DNA of 64,000 nucleotides from Mycoplasmopsis agassizii (GTDB lineage Bacteria; Bacillota_I; Bacilli_A; Mycoplasmatales; Metamycoplasmataceae): NCBI RefSeq assembly GCF_002276225.1, contig NZ_NQNY01000005.1, positions 1 to 64,000 of the forward strand, read 5' to 3'. Shown piece by piece: positions 34,542 to 46,503 of this stretch (position 1 is its first letter; each line of letters starts with the position of its first letter). The notes under the pieces were generated by a model. It saw only the letters and a program-made list of their open reading frames with translations, ran no database searches and was not told where the DNA came from. The position numbers and the translations under genes were made by a program.

Positions 34542-36230
34542 TTACACCTGTCCTTTAGCTAAAACTTTGTTTTTATCTTTGCCATTAATTTTGAATCTAG
34601 TCTTCTTATTTTTGCTTTCATTTGCTAAAACATCTTGTTTTAATTTTTCAATATAGTTTAAATTATTTGCATATACTTTGCTCTTCATTAAACCAATACT
34701 TACAAATAATTTAATTAAAATTATTAAGAAAGATATTGATGCAAAAACTGCTAATAAAATATAAATTAAGACTCAAATATTTAATGTATTAAATATGAAA
34801 TTAGCAATTACTCCCACAATTGTTGAAGCCGAAATATCTGATGTACTAATTGCTTGATCAATTGATGCAAAGAAGGGCAGAAAAGCTAAAACAGATGTGA
34901 ATAAACCTAACGTAACATTGAACATGAAATAGAATCATCTATTGGCTTTTCCTTGTCTTACAAGTTGCCTTTTTGCAAATAAGGCAAATAATAATAAAGG
35001 TAAAATAATTACTGATGACATGAAAATATTAATTCCACTAAAGGCAGTTGCTCAGCCATAAACACTATTAAAAATTAGGTTAATATTGGCAATCATAAAA
35101 ACTATAAAGGAAATAGTTATGAAAGTAAATAAAGATGAAAATCTAGTTCTTCGATTTGAAAAGAAAAAAACTGTAAATAATACTGAACAAGATAAGGCTA
35201 TCCCTAAAAAGATATAGTTATTTGTATTAATATTATCTGCAAAACCTGCTCTTTGGTCAAACTTAATTGCAAAGTTAATAGTCGATGCAAAGAAATATAA
35301 AACTGTGTAAGCAAAACCTAAACTAGCACTTGCACTAGTAGTTTGGTGAATAGTTACTTTTTGAATCAAAGTATAAACAGCAGGAATTAATAAAATTATT
35401 AAAACAATTAATAAGAAAATAATTCTGATGATTGAAGTAGTAACTGCTGCTTGAGTGATTGTTCCAACAGGAATAAATCAAAGCACAAAGTTAGCAACTC
35501 TTCTTACAAATGTTGCAGTATCGCCGATAGTTGATAAGACAAAAATTGCTAAATAAACAATTGCTAAAAAAGTAGAAACAATTTTGCTTTTTCAATATTT
35601 TCTTTTTCCTGGATCAACTTCAAGTAATTTTTTATAAGAATAAATTGTGTGAGCAAATTCAATTATAAATAAAACCAATAAAGGATATTTAACTCAATGA
35701 ATTGATAAAAATTTCAAAATTGTGATGGCAACATCACCTTCAATTTGCGTATTATTATTAAACTGTACAGTTATAGATTGAACCTGACTAAGACCTGATT
35801 CATTTAATCAAGGAACGATTAAGGGAATTACATAAACGGCTGAACCAAAAAAGATGTAAACTAAAAACCAAATAATGTAACTTTCAAAACGGCGATGTTC
35901 TGAAAAAATCCTGCGATTGGCTGTATAAGTTGCATACATTAAAAAAGAAAAGGCTAAACTGGTGTTCAAAATTGCAGCAACACTTGTTCAGATCGACTGC
36001 ATTGCACTTTCACTAGTTTCACCACCAATATTTAGATTTCCTAAGATGTTACTTACACCATTACTGATGACAAAAAAACTGACAAAAATAAAGATTGCCA
36101 AAAAGCCATAAGTTAGATAGCGAAAAATGTTCTGCCATTTATACAAATTTGCAGAATTAATTGCTTTAATATCCACTTTTTGCAGAAAAATCGAGTTTTT
36201 GCCATCTCGAATATCGTCTCATCTTGCCAT
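34542..36230 (-). CDS. F1-like ATPase cluster multi-pass membrane protein
   Basis: A 562-aa integral membrane protein and first gene of the operon. At least ten hydrophobic segments are visible, starting with LTYGFLAIFIFVSFFVI at about residue 40. The N-terminus (MARWDDIRDGKNSIF) and the C-terminus (NGKDKNKVLAKGQV) are hydrophilic and basic, so probably cytoplasmic. It does not resemble F0 a or c subunits: there is no c-type hairpin with a carboxylate and no obvious a-type Arg helix. It may be the membrane part (the 'X0') that the F1-like head works on. ATG 36228-36230; an 87-base spacer to phoU holds the promoter. Confidence 0.78.
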
Positions 36231-36317
36231 ATATCTCTTATTTATAAACTATTAATAACGAAAATGGGTAAATTAAATAATTTATATATTAATTTTATCA
36301 AATTCATTAATGTCGTG

Positions 36318-36983
36318 TTAATTATCGTAAAAATGAGAATTTTTTATATAAACAAATTTTTCAGTTATATTAACGACATGATCAAGAATTCTTTCAATAT
36401 TTTTGAAAGCAATGATGATGTTGTAGAAATTATCAAATTTTTTGTCATCAATGATTGAATGTAAAGTTTTCTTGATTACTAAATAATACTGCTTTTCAAA
36501 ATCTTTTTGCTTCAAAATTGCAAATTCATTTGCTTGCTTAGCACTCTTATCCTTAAGAATTTGCAAAATTTCAATAAAATAAGATAAAGCCAATCTTTCA
36601 ATTTCAAATAGCATTTTTAAATGTTGTTTATCAGGTTCAGATCTTTTAATTAAGTTAATGACATTGATTGCATAATCACAAATTCTTTCTAAGTCAGATG
36701 AAGAAGTGATGGTTGTAATTAAATATCTTAAATGATTAGCTTGAGGCTGATCTTTTTGAATAATTCAAACAGTTTCTGACAAGATATCTGCTTCTAAAGT
36801 GTTTGAGCGTTTTTCTAGCTCAACAATTCTTGCATAAGAAAGATTGAATTCTTTTTGCTTATCTTGCACTAAATAATTTATTGCGTGCAAAAGTTCCTTA
36901 TGAATATTAATTGCTAATTCATAATAACCATGAAATATTTTGCGTAGTTTTTTCTCTGAATCTACTAGACTTTCGTAATTCAT
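36318..36983 (-). CDS. phoU: Phosphate transport regulator PhoU
   Basis: A cytoplasmic all-helical protein of 221 aa with two PhoU repeats. The pattern LEKRSNTLEADILS and SSSDLERICDYAINVINL in the first half, repeated as AFKNIERILDHVVNITEK in the second, fits the metal-binding E(D)xxxD motifs. PhoU usually damps Pst uptake when phosphate is plentiful. No PhoR/PhoB two-component system is visible, so it likely acts directly on the transporter. It starts one base after pstB stops and ends the pst operon. Confidence 0.92.
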
Positions 36984-36984
36984 T

Positions 36985-37818
36985 TTAACCTATCTTTCCG
37001 TTAATGTAATCTTTTGTTTCTTTATGTTTTGGGTTAGTGAAAATGTCTTTGGTACTACCTTTTTCAATTAAATGACCCTGATAAAAGTAAAAAGTTTCAT
37101 CACTAATGCGTTGTGCCTGTGCCATTGAGTGAGTCACAATAATAATTGTAAAATCATTTTTTAGCTTATTAATCAGTTGTTCAATTTTAGCAGTAGCAAT
37201 AGGATCAAGTGCCGAAGTAGGCTCATCCATTAATAAAACTTCTGGTTTTAAAGCAATTGCCCTGGCAATTGATAAACGCTGCTGCTGTCCTCCACTTAAA
37301 GAACTAGCTTTTTTATCTAAAGTATTTTTAACTTCATCTCAAAGGGCTGCACTTTCTAATGAGGTTTGCACGATTTTATCAAGCACTTTTTTATCTCTAA
37401 TGCCATGGATCTTTAAAGCAAAGGCAACATTTTCATAAATCGACAAGTTAAAAACTGTCGGTTTTTGAAAAACCATCCCGACTTTTGTCCTTAATTCAAT
37501 GTTTGTTAATGATTTACTGCGAATGTTTTTGCCATCAAAATAAATGTCACCTTCAGAACGAGCATCGGCTGTAAAATCATTCATTAAATTAAAAGCACGA
37601 ATAAAGGTGCTTTTTCCTGAACCTGATGGACCAATAAAGGCCGTTACTTTATTTTTCTTAATATCGACATTTAAATCATGAATTGCTTTTTTAGCACCAT
37701 AATAAATGCTAAAATCACGAACTTCAAAAACATGATTTTGCTTATCAAAATCTTGTTTTACATCAATTACCTTAACTGGTTTTTTACTTTTTATAATATT
37801 AGATAGTTGCTTGAGCAT
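36985..37818 (-). CDS. pstB: Phosphate ABC transporter ATP-binding protein
   Basis: The ATPase of the Pst importer, 277 aa. Walker A is GPSGSGKST, the Q-loop is VGMVFQKP, the signature is [16 protein letters not shown], and Walker B is [13 protein letters not shown] followed by the switch His in IIVTHS. The ~30-residue N-terminal extension before [11 protein letters not shown] is basic. ATG 37816-37818 overlaps the pstCA end by 20 bases. It energises phosphate import through the fused permease. Confidence 0.95.
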
Positions 37819-39775
37819 GGCTTACCTTCCTTTTTTGAAACAGTTTCTTGATTTTATCTTTATGTTGAAATGATAAGGGGATTATTAACTGAGAAATTAA
37901 GACAAAAACTAAAATTAATAAAATCGCCATAAATGAAGCTTCATACATAATGTCTTGAGCATTGGATGCAGGGTTAAATAACTGAGCAAAAATTCTTGTT
38001 GTTAAACTTTGACCCGGAAGTAAAAAGTTAAAACGGTTTGAGCTAGTTAATCCTGCTGTTAAAAATAATGGAGCTGTTTCTGACATGATACGGCTAATTG
38101 CTAAAATTATTGCTGTGATGATTCCTTGCAAGGCAAGTGGCAGTACAATCTTAAAAATTGTACTTACTTTTGAAACTCCTAAAGCATAGGCATTAATTCT
38201 AACATCGTCAGGAACGCTTGAAAGTGATTGTTCAATTGTTCTAATAAAGGTTGGAATGATAACAATTACAATTGTTAAAATACCTGCAAGCAGTGAATTT
38301 GAATTGGGCCCACCTGCTGCTAGACCCAAAGTTTGTAAAAAGAATGTAACACCAAAAATGGCAAATAAAATTGATGGAGTAGAACCTAAAGCATCTACAA
38401 AAAACATCACGATGTTTCTAAATCTAGGACTTTTTGTATACTCAACTAAATAAATTGCAGCAAATAATGTGAAAGGAAAAGCAATTAAAATTCCTATTAC
38501 TACAATTACGATCGTATTAACTATAGCCCTGCCTGTGCTATCTAAATCGAATGATGTAATTGTTTGAGTTGGCAATGAAATTGCTTGTCCACCTCTTACT
38601 AAGATAAAAATCAAAATTCATCCAATAAATAAAATTACAAATGAAAAGGCTATAAATTCAGTTGTTATTTTAGTTCACTTATTAATTAAAAAAAGCTTTT
38701 TACGATTAAACCTTTGGTGAATAAATTTAGATGAATTAGTATCATTTTTTAAAGTTAATTTTTCAGAGTTTTTAAAGAAGACATACTCAAAAAACATGAT
38801 CAAATGCTCAGGAATATAACTTAATATTTTAATAACTTTGGTTTCTATTTTTCTTAAAAATTGATACTTACTTTTCATGTTTTTGTTTTGTATAAAAAAT
38901 ACAAATAAATTTAAGATGATGACAAATACTAATAATAAAATACCAAATGCATTCAATAAACTTCGAGTTGCCATGGTTGCATTTTCCCCAAAATAGTTGA
39001 ATGAAATTACTGCTCCTAAGGTTTTTAAACTTGTAACAAAAATGTTTTGTCCAGAACTAAAAACAGCATTAAAATTTTGTGACACTAAAATAAAATTCAA
39101 TGCCATAGTTTCACCAATTGATCTTCCCATGGCAATGATGACTGCGACAATTATTGCTTTTCTAGATTCTTTTAAAACTATTTTATAAATACTTTGGTTT
39201 TTAGTTGAACCTAGTGCAAAAGGATTTAAATATAATTCTTTTGGAACAGCATCTAAAGCATTATAAACTAATAAAACAATGGTTGGTAAAACCATAAATG
39301 AAAGCATAATAATGGCGTTTAAAACACTAAACGTTAAAGATGTATTTAATAATAAAGTTAAAAATTCTCCTAGTGAAGAAGTAGCAAATAAACCAAAGAC
39401 AACTGAAGGGATTGCCGACAATAAATTGACAATAATTAATAGTGGTTTAACGTATCTTTTATTTAATCTAAATTTTAAAAAGATGGCAGATTTTATACCT
39501 AGTGGAGTAGCTATTAATAATGATCCAAAAGTTACTAAAATTGTAATAGATAATGGTAATCAAATTGATGCTTGAGAAGTGCTTGGGGTTGCACTTAAAT
39601 TAAACGAATCTGAAAAAATAGTTGAACCATATTCTTTTCATCCATCAATTGACCTTATGAAAATAAATAGTACTAAAACTATAAAAATAAGAATGACTAA
39701 AAGAGTCAAAATCTGAGAGAAAATTGAAAATGATTTATCTTTAATTATTCTGTTTTTTGTCCTGTGATTTTGCAT
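37799..39775 (-). CDS. pstCA: Fused phosphate permease PstC-PstA
   Basis: One 658-aa chain holds two permease halves that are separate genes in most bacteria. The first half (~1-275) is PstC-like: helices and the EAA-type loop AFALGSTKNQSIYKIVLKES. A linker of ~85 residues follows (basic, helical). The second half (~375-658) is PstA-like: VDALGSTPSILFAIFG and the loop AYALGVSKVSTIFKIVLP. The frame runs through TGA-Trp codons (one at 38675-38677 joins the halves), so this is a real fusion and not two genes. Fused Pst permeases of this length are known in M. pneumoniae and M. genitalium. Confidence 0.9.
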
Positions 39776-40972
39776 CTAAAACGCCCCAAAACTGCCGTTT
39801 TCAGCATCAATTTCATAATCAGCAGAGTTTCAAAAAATTTGTCTATATTGATTATATAATTGTTCGATTGTTAAACCTTCTAAATTAATATTTGATGAAT
39901 TTTTAAACATCGTAATTTTTTCTTCTAATGATAATTCAACAACTCCTAATTCATTAAAAACATTATTAACTAATTCTTTATTTTGAGAATTAAATACACC
40001 ATTAAAAAATATGTAATCTATAAAATTTTTAGTTCCTTCTGCAGCATGTTTTAAACTAATCATTGTATTAAAAGGACGAACCCATTTATATGTTCCTTTT
40101 TCAATATTTTCTAATGTTGCAGAAACTGTATTATTATTAATTTCTGACTTAGAATTTTGGAAGTAATTTATCAAGGTAAAACCATCGTTTTTTATTTGTT
40201 CTAAATTATTTAAAACATATCCTGCTGATAAATAAATCACGCTTCCATTTTCATTTCCTTCAATTTTAAATCTATTATAAGCTTCAGCATTTGCTTCTGC
40301 AGTTATCTTAGTTTTTAATCCATAATCGCCACTAGTTAAAATTGTTTTAACTGATGAAGAAAGAGATTCTTTTGGCTTAATATTTGAATCTTTTAAAAAC
40401 GCTTCAGCAGTTCCACTTGAATTTGCACCACCACTTCTAGCAAAAGGAATTAAATTTATATTATTTAATAAATCTAAATTTTGTTGGTCATCTTTATTAT
40501 AAAAGTTACTTAGTTTAACATCTTCATTACCAGCAAAAGCAGTATATAAATTATTTATATTATCCTTATTAATTGAAAAGTCATCAGCATTTAAATTGCT
40601 TGGTAATTTCATTAATAAAACAATACCATCTTTTCCAAGAGTAATAGTTTTAATTCTATTTTCTTTTCAATGACTTTCTAAAGATGTGCCTCTAACGGCT
40701 GATGCAGGACTTTTTGAAGCATTACCTAAAGTTGTTCCGTTTTCTGCAATTAAAGCAATTCCAAGACCAGAACCACCTGCTTGAATATTGATTTCTGCTT
40801 CTTTATCATAATTTTGATAAGCACGTCTTAAAGCTGCCATAAATGGTAGAACAGAGGAAGAGCCTTTAGCATCAATTACATTTTGAGGAATACATGAAAC
40901 AGCTAAAATTGTTAATGAAAATAGTGCTACTGGAGTAAGCATAAAAAGTAATTTCAATTTGTTTTTTTTCAT
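39776..40972 (-). CDS. pstS: Phosphate-binding lipoprotein PstS
   Basis: The substrate-binding lipoprotein of the Pst importer, 398 aa. Lipobox AVSC places the acylated Cys near residue 27. The phosphate-binding N-terminus follows, with DAKGSSSVLPFMAALRRAY (PstS GSSTV-like) and the later glycine-rich LARSGGANSSGTAEAFL that matches the second phosphate loop. ATG 40970-40972 (MKKNKLKLLF) follows AAGG at a good distance; a GTG two codons upstream is less likely. The gene ends exactly where pstCA begins. It heads the pstS-pstCA-pstB-phoU operon and is divergent from ffh. Confidence 0.92.
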
Positions 40973-41154
40973 TTGCACCTTGAAACTTTATCAAACAAAT
41001 GATATATTAAAAACAATTATTTTAATAATTTATTCTGACTATTTTTAGACTATTTTTTGTCTCAAAGAACACACCTGACAATCATAAACTTTAAAAAAAA
41101 TAACTACCAAACATCGGTAAAAAATAAAATCAGATAAATTTCAATAAAATAATT

Positions 41155-41160
41155 TATAAT
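41155..41160 (+). promoter_or_regulatory. ffh -10 box, likely leaderless transcript
   Basis: TATAAT lies only nine bases before the ffh ATG at 41170, and no Shine-Dalgarno is visible between them. A start site ~6-7 bases downstream of the box would give a transcript with almost no leader. Confidence 0.55.
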
Positions 41161-41169
41161 GAATAAATT

Positions 41170-42507
41170 ATGTCAATGTTAAATTTTTTAGGTAATAGAA
41201 TACAAAAAAGTATGTCAAAAATGGGTTCAAAAACAACCCTTAATGAATCAGATATCGCTGAAGTAACTAGAGATATTAGAGTCGCTTTATTAGAAGCTGA
41301 TGTTAACTTAAAAGTTGTCAGAAACTTTGTCAATAATGTCAAGGAAAAAGTTTTACAAGAAGAAATTATTGGAAAACTAAATCCTTCACAAATGATGATT
41401 AAAATTGTTAAAGATGAATTAGTTAGAATTCTAGGTTCAAAAGAAAGTGAAATTAAAATCGAAAGTCGACCTTTCAAAATTATGATGGTAGGTCTACAAG
41501 GTTCAGGAAAAACTACTTCAACTGCAAAATTAGCTTTTCATTTGCGTAAGAAAAAGGAAATTGAAAAGCCTTTACTAATTGCAGCCGATATTTATCGCCC
41601 TGCTGCTGTTGAGCAACTTAAAATCTTAGGAAAACAGATTCAAATTGACACTTTTGATAAAGGAGTTGATTTCAAACCTGAAGACATTACTAAAGAAGCA
41701 CTTGATGTTGCTTATGAAAATAAAAACGACTTATTGATTTTAGATACAGCAGGTCGTTTATCAATTAATGAAGAATTAATGGTCGAACTAGAGAATCTGA
41801 AGAAGATTTTTAAACCAGATGAAATTTTATATGTGCTAGATTCACTTAGTGGTCAAGAGATCTTAAATGTTATTAGCACTTTTCATGAGCGTTTAAAATT
41901 AACAGGAGTAATTATTACTAAGTTAGATTCAGATGCACGTGGTGGAGCTGCTTTAAGTATTAAAGAAATGCTAAACATTCCTATTAAATATATCGGTACT
42001 GATGAAAAAACTTCAAATCTTGATGTTTTCCATCCTGATCGAATGGCTGATCGTATTTTAGGTATGGGTGATGTTTTAACCTTAATTGAAAAAGCTGAAG
42101 AAGTTATCGATGAAAAAGAAGCTAAAAAGATGGTTAATAAAATGTTTAGCGGCAACTTTACATTAGATGATTTGATGCAAAACCTTAATCAAGTTAAAAA
42201 GCTAGGAAAAATGAGCAAGTTAATTAAAATGATTCCGGGTTTAGCAGGAAAAATCAGTGAAGAGCAAATTAGTGAAGCTGAAGAAAAAATCAAACTATTT
42301 GAAATCTTAATTTCTTCAATGACATTAGAAGAACGCAAAAAACCACGGCTTTTAAAAAATGCGTCTCGTAAGCAAAGAATCATGAAAGGTTCAGGTAAAA
42401 GCGCTCAAGAATATAATCGCTTAATTATCGAGTTCGATCGCATGTCAAAACAGATGAAATTGATGGCTGACAAGGCACGAAACGGAAAAAACTTAATAAA
42501 TTTTTAA
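41170..42507 (+). CDS. ffh: Signal recognition particle protein Ffh
   Basis: The SRP GTPase that binds signal peptides and 4.5S RNA and delivers ribosomes to the membrane; 445 aa with no TGA codon, all in one frame. The N domain has SDIAEVTRDIRVALLEADVN. The G domain has P-loop GLQGSGKTTS, ADIYRPAA, LDTAGRL and TKLDSDARGG. The M domain ends with ARKQRIMKGSGKSAQEYNRL-like RNA-binding helix. A T-rich hairpin terminator follows. No 4.5S RNA gene is visible in this window. Confidence 0.97.
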   Translation: MSMLNFLGNRIQKSMSKMGSKTTLNESDIAEVTRDIRVALLEADVNLKVVRNFVNNVKEKVLQEEIIGKLNPSQMMIKIVKDELVRILGSKESEIKIESRPFKIMMVGLQGSGKTTSTAKLAFHLRKKKEIEKPLLIAADIYRPAAVEQLKILGKQIQIDTFDKGVDFKPEDITKEALDVAYENKNDLLILDTAGRLSINEELMVELENLKKIFKPDEILYVLDSLSGQEILNVISTFHERLKLTGVIITKLDSDARGGAALSIKEMLNIPIKYIGTDEKTSNLDVFHPDRMADRILGMGDVLTLIEKAEEVIDEKEAKKMVNKMFSGNFTLDDLMQNLNQVKKLGKMSKLIKMIPGLAGKISEEQISEAEEKIKLFEILISSMTLEERKKPRLLKNASRKQRIMKGSGKSAQEYNRLIIEFDRMSKQMKLMADKARNGKNLINF

Positions 42508-42518
42508 AAACAACTTTT

Positions 42519-42548
42519 TACTACCCCTTTAGGGGTAGTATTTTTTTA
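42519..42548 (+). terminator. Terminator of ffh
   Basis: ACTACCCC (42520-42527) and GGGGTAGT (42532-42539) form an 8-bp stem with a TTTA loop, followed by seven Ts. It separates ffh from the secretion-like cluster. Confidence 0.85.
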
Positions 42549-42604
42549 AAAAATTTTTTCCTTTTGGGGTCAAAAATTTTATTGCTAGAGTGAAAGGAGG
42601 AGAC

Positions 42605-42946
42605 ATGATTGTAACACAAGCATTAGCCAGAGGCGACCTTAAGTTATTTGGCGACCATATTAAAACAACTGTCAATGCTGTTTTAGGTGCTTTTAGTGGA
42701 GCTATAGCAATTGCTTTAATTGTATTAGTAATATTTTACTTTGTTAAATTAGCAGCCAATGCTAATAACGTTGAAAGACGCGCGAGATACATGAATAGCA
42801 TTAAATGAGTTGGAATTAGCTTTGTCGCTGTTTTAATCATCTGAGGAGTTAGTTCGATTGCAATTAACTTAATGGAAGCTAAACTATCAGCAACACCAAA
42901 TACAAACAGCTTTCTTCAAGCATTATATATTCCGAAACTGAGGTAA
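42605..42946 (+). CDS. VirB2/TrbC-like small membrane protein
   Basis: A 113-aa protein with two hydrophobic helices (~34-53 and ~70-92) separated by a short charged loop, NANNVERRARYMNSIKW. This layout and the loop (Asn-rich, then Arg, then a second helix) resemble VirB2/TrbC-type pilin-like components of type IV secretion systems. A very strong ribosome site (AAAGGAGGAG) precedes ATG 42605; a GTG at 42590 is in frame but lies before that site. It is first of five tightly packed genes. No clear promoter is visible between the ffh terminator and this gene. Assignment by architecture and context. Confidence 0.68.
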
Positions 42947-42949
42947 ACA

Positions 42950-43978
42950 ATGAGTATTTGAAACCTAGGCGAGACTTTACAATATATTTTATTTTTAGTC
43001 TTTTGACATCTTTTTATCACTGTGCCTTTAGCAGTTTTGTATGGCATTGAAAAACTGTTATCGTTTGTCAGCAGTATCTTTACAAAAAATATTGTTTTCA
43101 GTTCTAATTCAACTGCAAGCAATATCCACCCATCAACTTTTTTTCTGTTTTTCTTTTTTATTTCACTTTTAATGTTTGCAGTTATTTTTGTTGGTATTTA
43201 TTTAAGAACAATGGTAAATCAGAGTCAGAACAATTTCATCAGGATGAAATATGCTCTAAAAAACTCTTTTGTCTTCTATTTACTAATTATTGCAGTTCCC
43301 TTTATCCTGTTTTTTGCATTTTATTTATTCTCTAGTCTTTTGGACAGTATAAACGGGGATATCTTTACAGGAGGAAACAAAATGTTTTCTCACATGTTCT
43401 ATGAATCACTTAAACCACCACAAACATCTATGCAAGATTGATTAAAAGGAGCAAATGACGGCGAATTTAGAGTGCCTGATTTTGATCTTTGAAGAGCAAC
43501 TAGGTGAAGTAACTTGTCTATAGTTATGGTTGGAGTGTTATCTTATGTAGTAAGTTTTTTCTTGATTAAGTTAGTAGTTTACATAATGAGATTACAACTT
43601 AAAATATCTTACTTTGCAATGACTAGCCCAATGATGATTGTCTGAGTGACTAATAATGAACCTTCAAAAATTAATTACTTTAAAGAAAGAATTATTTCCT
43701 ATTCGATCAAGTTATTTTTGATTTTAGTTCTTTTAAAATTTACATCTTTAATTAATTCAATTCTATTTGCTGAAGTCGATAAATGAACATCCATGTTATC
43801 ACAGAGAATCACTATTAAAGGTTTATTACTTGTTGCTTATCTGATGTCAATTACTAAATTTTCAGAAGCACTCGTTAAAAAATTCAAATACAGAAACATG
43901 TTTAAAACAAGTTCGTGAAACCTAAAAACTAAATACATCGAACACTATAAAAATTATTACGCAAAGGAAATTAGATAA
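42950..43978 (+). CDS. VirB6-like polytopic membrane protein
   Basis: A 342-aa membrane protein with at least six hydrophobic segments, among them FFLFFFFISLLMFAVIFV (~65), YLLIIAVPFILFFAFYLF (~110) and VGVLSYVVSFFLIKLVV (~195). Between them are aromatic, charged loops such as WLKGANDGEFRVPDFDLW. VirB6/TrbL-like proteins have this kind of layout and sit next to VirB4, as here. The next ATG overlaps its stop (TAATG), so the VirB4-like gene is translationally coupled. Primary-sequence similarity is too low to be sure by eye. Confidence 0.62.
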
Positions 43979-46503
43979 TGCTCGTACCTAAAGTATCCAA
44001 AAAAATTGATCTAAAGATTCATAGAAATATTCATCTTTTTGATCTACTTTATATGATTTTGACTTTGTTATTATCTTTCTTTATATTCTGATATATACCC
44101 GATCTAAATAACATTGTTAAAATTGCATTAACTCTAGTTTTAGCCTTACCACTTTGATCGTTAATAATTAGAAGTAAAAAACATAAATGTAAACTTTATG
44201 TTTTGCTTTGAAGAATGTTTAACTTTCAAACAGCAATTAAAAAATACGATAAAGAAAAAGATAACCTTGAATTAGATAAAAAATATTCAATCGAAAAAGA
44301 TACAGTTTATTTTAAACAATTCAAATTTTCAAAAAATTATATAAAAATTTTTGAAGTCAATGGTTTTGAATTGGAAGGTTATTCCGAAAGAGAAAGGGAT
44401 AAAAAATTAATTAGCTTTAAAAAAGTTATTGAAGAGAATTTTAAAACAGTAACAATTATCAAGCTAAGAGAAAATGAAATTTTAGAAGAGAATAATTTAT
44501 TTTTTAAAAAAATAATTGCTCCACAAAATAAGCAATTATTAAGTTCATATAAACAAGATTTTCAGGAATTATTAAAAAATAAAAATAAGATAAATAAATA
44601 TTATATTGTTATCTCAAATCCTGAATTATCTGAACTAAATTTTGACATCAAAAAATTAGAAAGCAATTTTAATATTTTAAATTTTAAAAGTCGTTTATTA
44701 ACTGTTTCGGAAACTTTGAATTTATTATTAAAAGTAAATTTAAATATTAATGAAGGTTTAAAAAATGACGACAATGATGAAAAAAATATACTGTCAAGTT
44801 TTAATAAAATTGTTTCTAAATTAAAAGTCAATTATTCGAGTTCACAAATAAATTTGAATAATCAATTTATTAAAATTCAAAAAATTGAATCGCTTCCATT
44901 TGAATTAAATCATGGTTGAGCAAAAAAGATTTTTTCTTTAGATTGTGATGTAGTTTGACATCTTAATAGATTAGGAGAAGAAGATTCAGCAACACTAATT
45001 AATAGATCTTTAAACAATACAAAAGTTAATTTAACAAATTCAAAAGTACAAACTGAAATTGATTATGAAAAATACAAAATTGAAGTTTTAGAAAAATTAT
45101 CCAAACGAATTATTAGTTCTAACGAAAATTTATATTCATCTTCAATTTTCTTAATTAATAAAAATTTTAATCAGAATGATTTGAAACAAAAAACTCGAGA
45201 AATACGGCAAAAACTACATACTTTAGGTATTGATGTTTGAGATGGAGATTTTCTCCAAAAAGAATTATTTTCATCAATTTTCTTTCATTCTGTCTTAAAT
45301 GTAAAAACAAATAATCTATACTTACCCAGTTCCACAACAGCAGAATCATGACCATTTTATACAAGTAATTTTAATGATGGAAACCTTTTATATTTAGGAA
45401 AAAGTATGATTGGAGAAAATGTTGTATTTGATAAATTTAATTTATCTAATGGTAGAAAAAATAGTAACTCAATTATTTTTGGAACTAGCGGAAGTGGCAA
45501 AAGTACTTTTGCAAAAAAAGTTATTTCTTACAACTTATCGATAAATAATAAGGTAATAATAATTGACCCCGAAAATGAATACAACGAATTTACAAAAGCA
45601 CATAATGGTTCAAGATTGAATTTATATGCTGATGAAAATATTTCTTTTAATCCTTTAGAAATTAGAAATTTTTCAGATGATTATCAAAAGGATTTTGCTA
45701 TTCATATTGACTGGTTAAAAAAATGATTTATAACTTTATATCCTTCAATTGATGACTATGAATTATTTTTTTTATTAAAGATATTAAAGAAAATTTATTT
45801 AGATTATGAAGCTAAAATTATTAATGAAAAAGACTTTCCTTTAATCGATAATCTAATCACATATATTGATGAAGAAGATGACAAATTATTAATAAGTAAA
45901 ATGCTTAAAAATGATTTTCAAAATCATGGTAAGTATCAAAAACTTTATAACCAAAAATCATCTATTACATTTGATAAAAATTTAACAACTATAAATGTGA
46001 AAAATATTTATGAAGCTAATGATAAAAATATTTTATTAAATAGTTTTTTCACTATTTTAAATTATGTTCAAAGTGAAATAAATAATCAAAGAGACAAAAA
46101 TAATAATTTAATTGTTTTTATAGATGAAGCGCATTTACTAGTTGATGAATCAAATTTAATTGTTCTTGACTTTCTATTTAAGATGTCAAAGACAATTAGA
46201 AAATATAAAGGTTCATTAATGCTAGCAACACAAAATCCTTCAGATTTTATTTTATCAAATGAAGCTGCGAGAAAATCAAAAGCAATAATTTCTAATACAC
46301 AATTTAGTTTCTTTTTTAATTTAAAAAGCATGGATATAGAAATTATTGATGACTTTTATAAATACAGTGGAGGTTTATCTGAAGATGAAAAACTCTTCCT
46401 ATTAAAGGCTGCAAAAGGTGAAATTATTTTTGGATTTAACCCACACGAAAGGAGAAAACTTCTTGTAAATTACAATGAAACTGAAAAGAAATATTGTTTT
46501 TAG
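43978..46503 (+). CDS. VirB3-VirB4-like secretion ATPase (TrsE/TraE family)
   Basis: An 841-aa fusion. Residues 1-75 carry two membrane helices and a basic loop, like PrgI/VirB3. Residues ~90-470 are the divergent VirB4 N-terminal domain. The C-terminal ATPase domain has Walker A GTSGSGKST (502-510), IIDPENEYNEF (a VirB4 hallmark), Walker B LIVFIDEAHLL (~712-717) and the motif LMLATQNPSDFI. It would power assembly or substrate transfer from the inner face of the membrane. VirB4-family (TrsE/TraE) proteins are known from mycoplasma integrative conjugative elements and also as chromosomal genes; no coupling protein or relaxase is present here. Confidence 0.88.

Noticed and set aside
37799-39775. 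Two separate permease genes or a pseudogene split by a stop
   Set aside because: The only stops are TGA, which is Trp in this code; the reading frame is continuous and both halves have intact motifs.
41154-41477. 107-residue minus-strand frame starting near the ffh promoter
   Set aside because: It is antisense to ffh, whose motifs are unambiguous, and has no ribosome site.
42590-42605. Start of the VirB2-like gene at GTG 42590
   Set aside because: The AAAGGAGGAG ribosome site lies between GTG 42590 and ATG 42605, so ATG 42605 is the better start.
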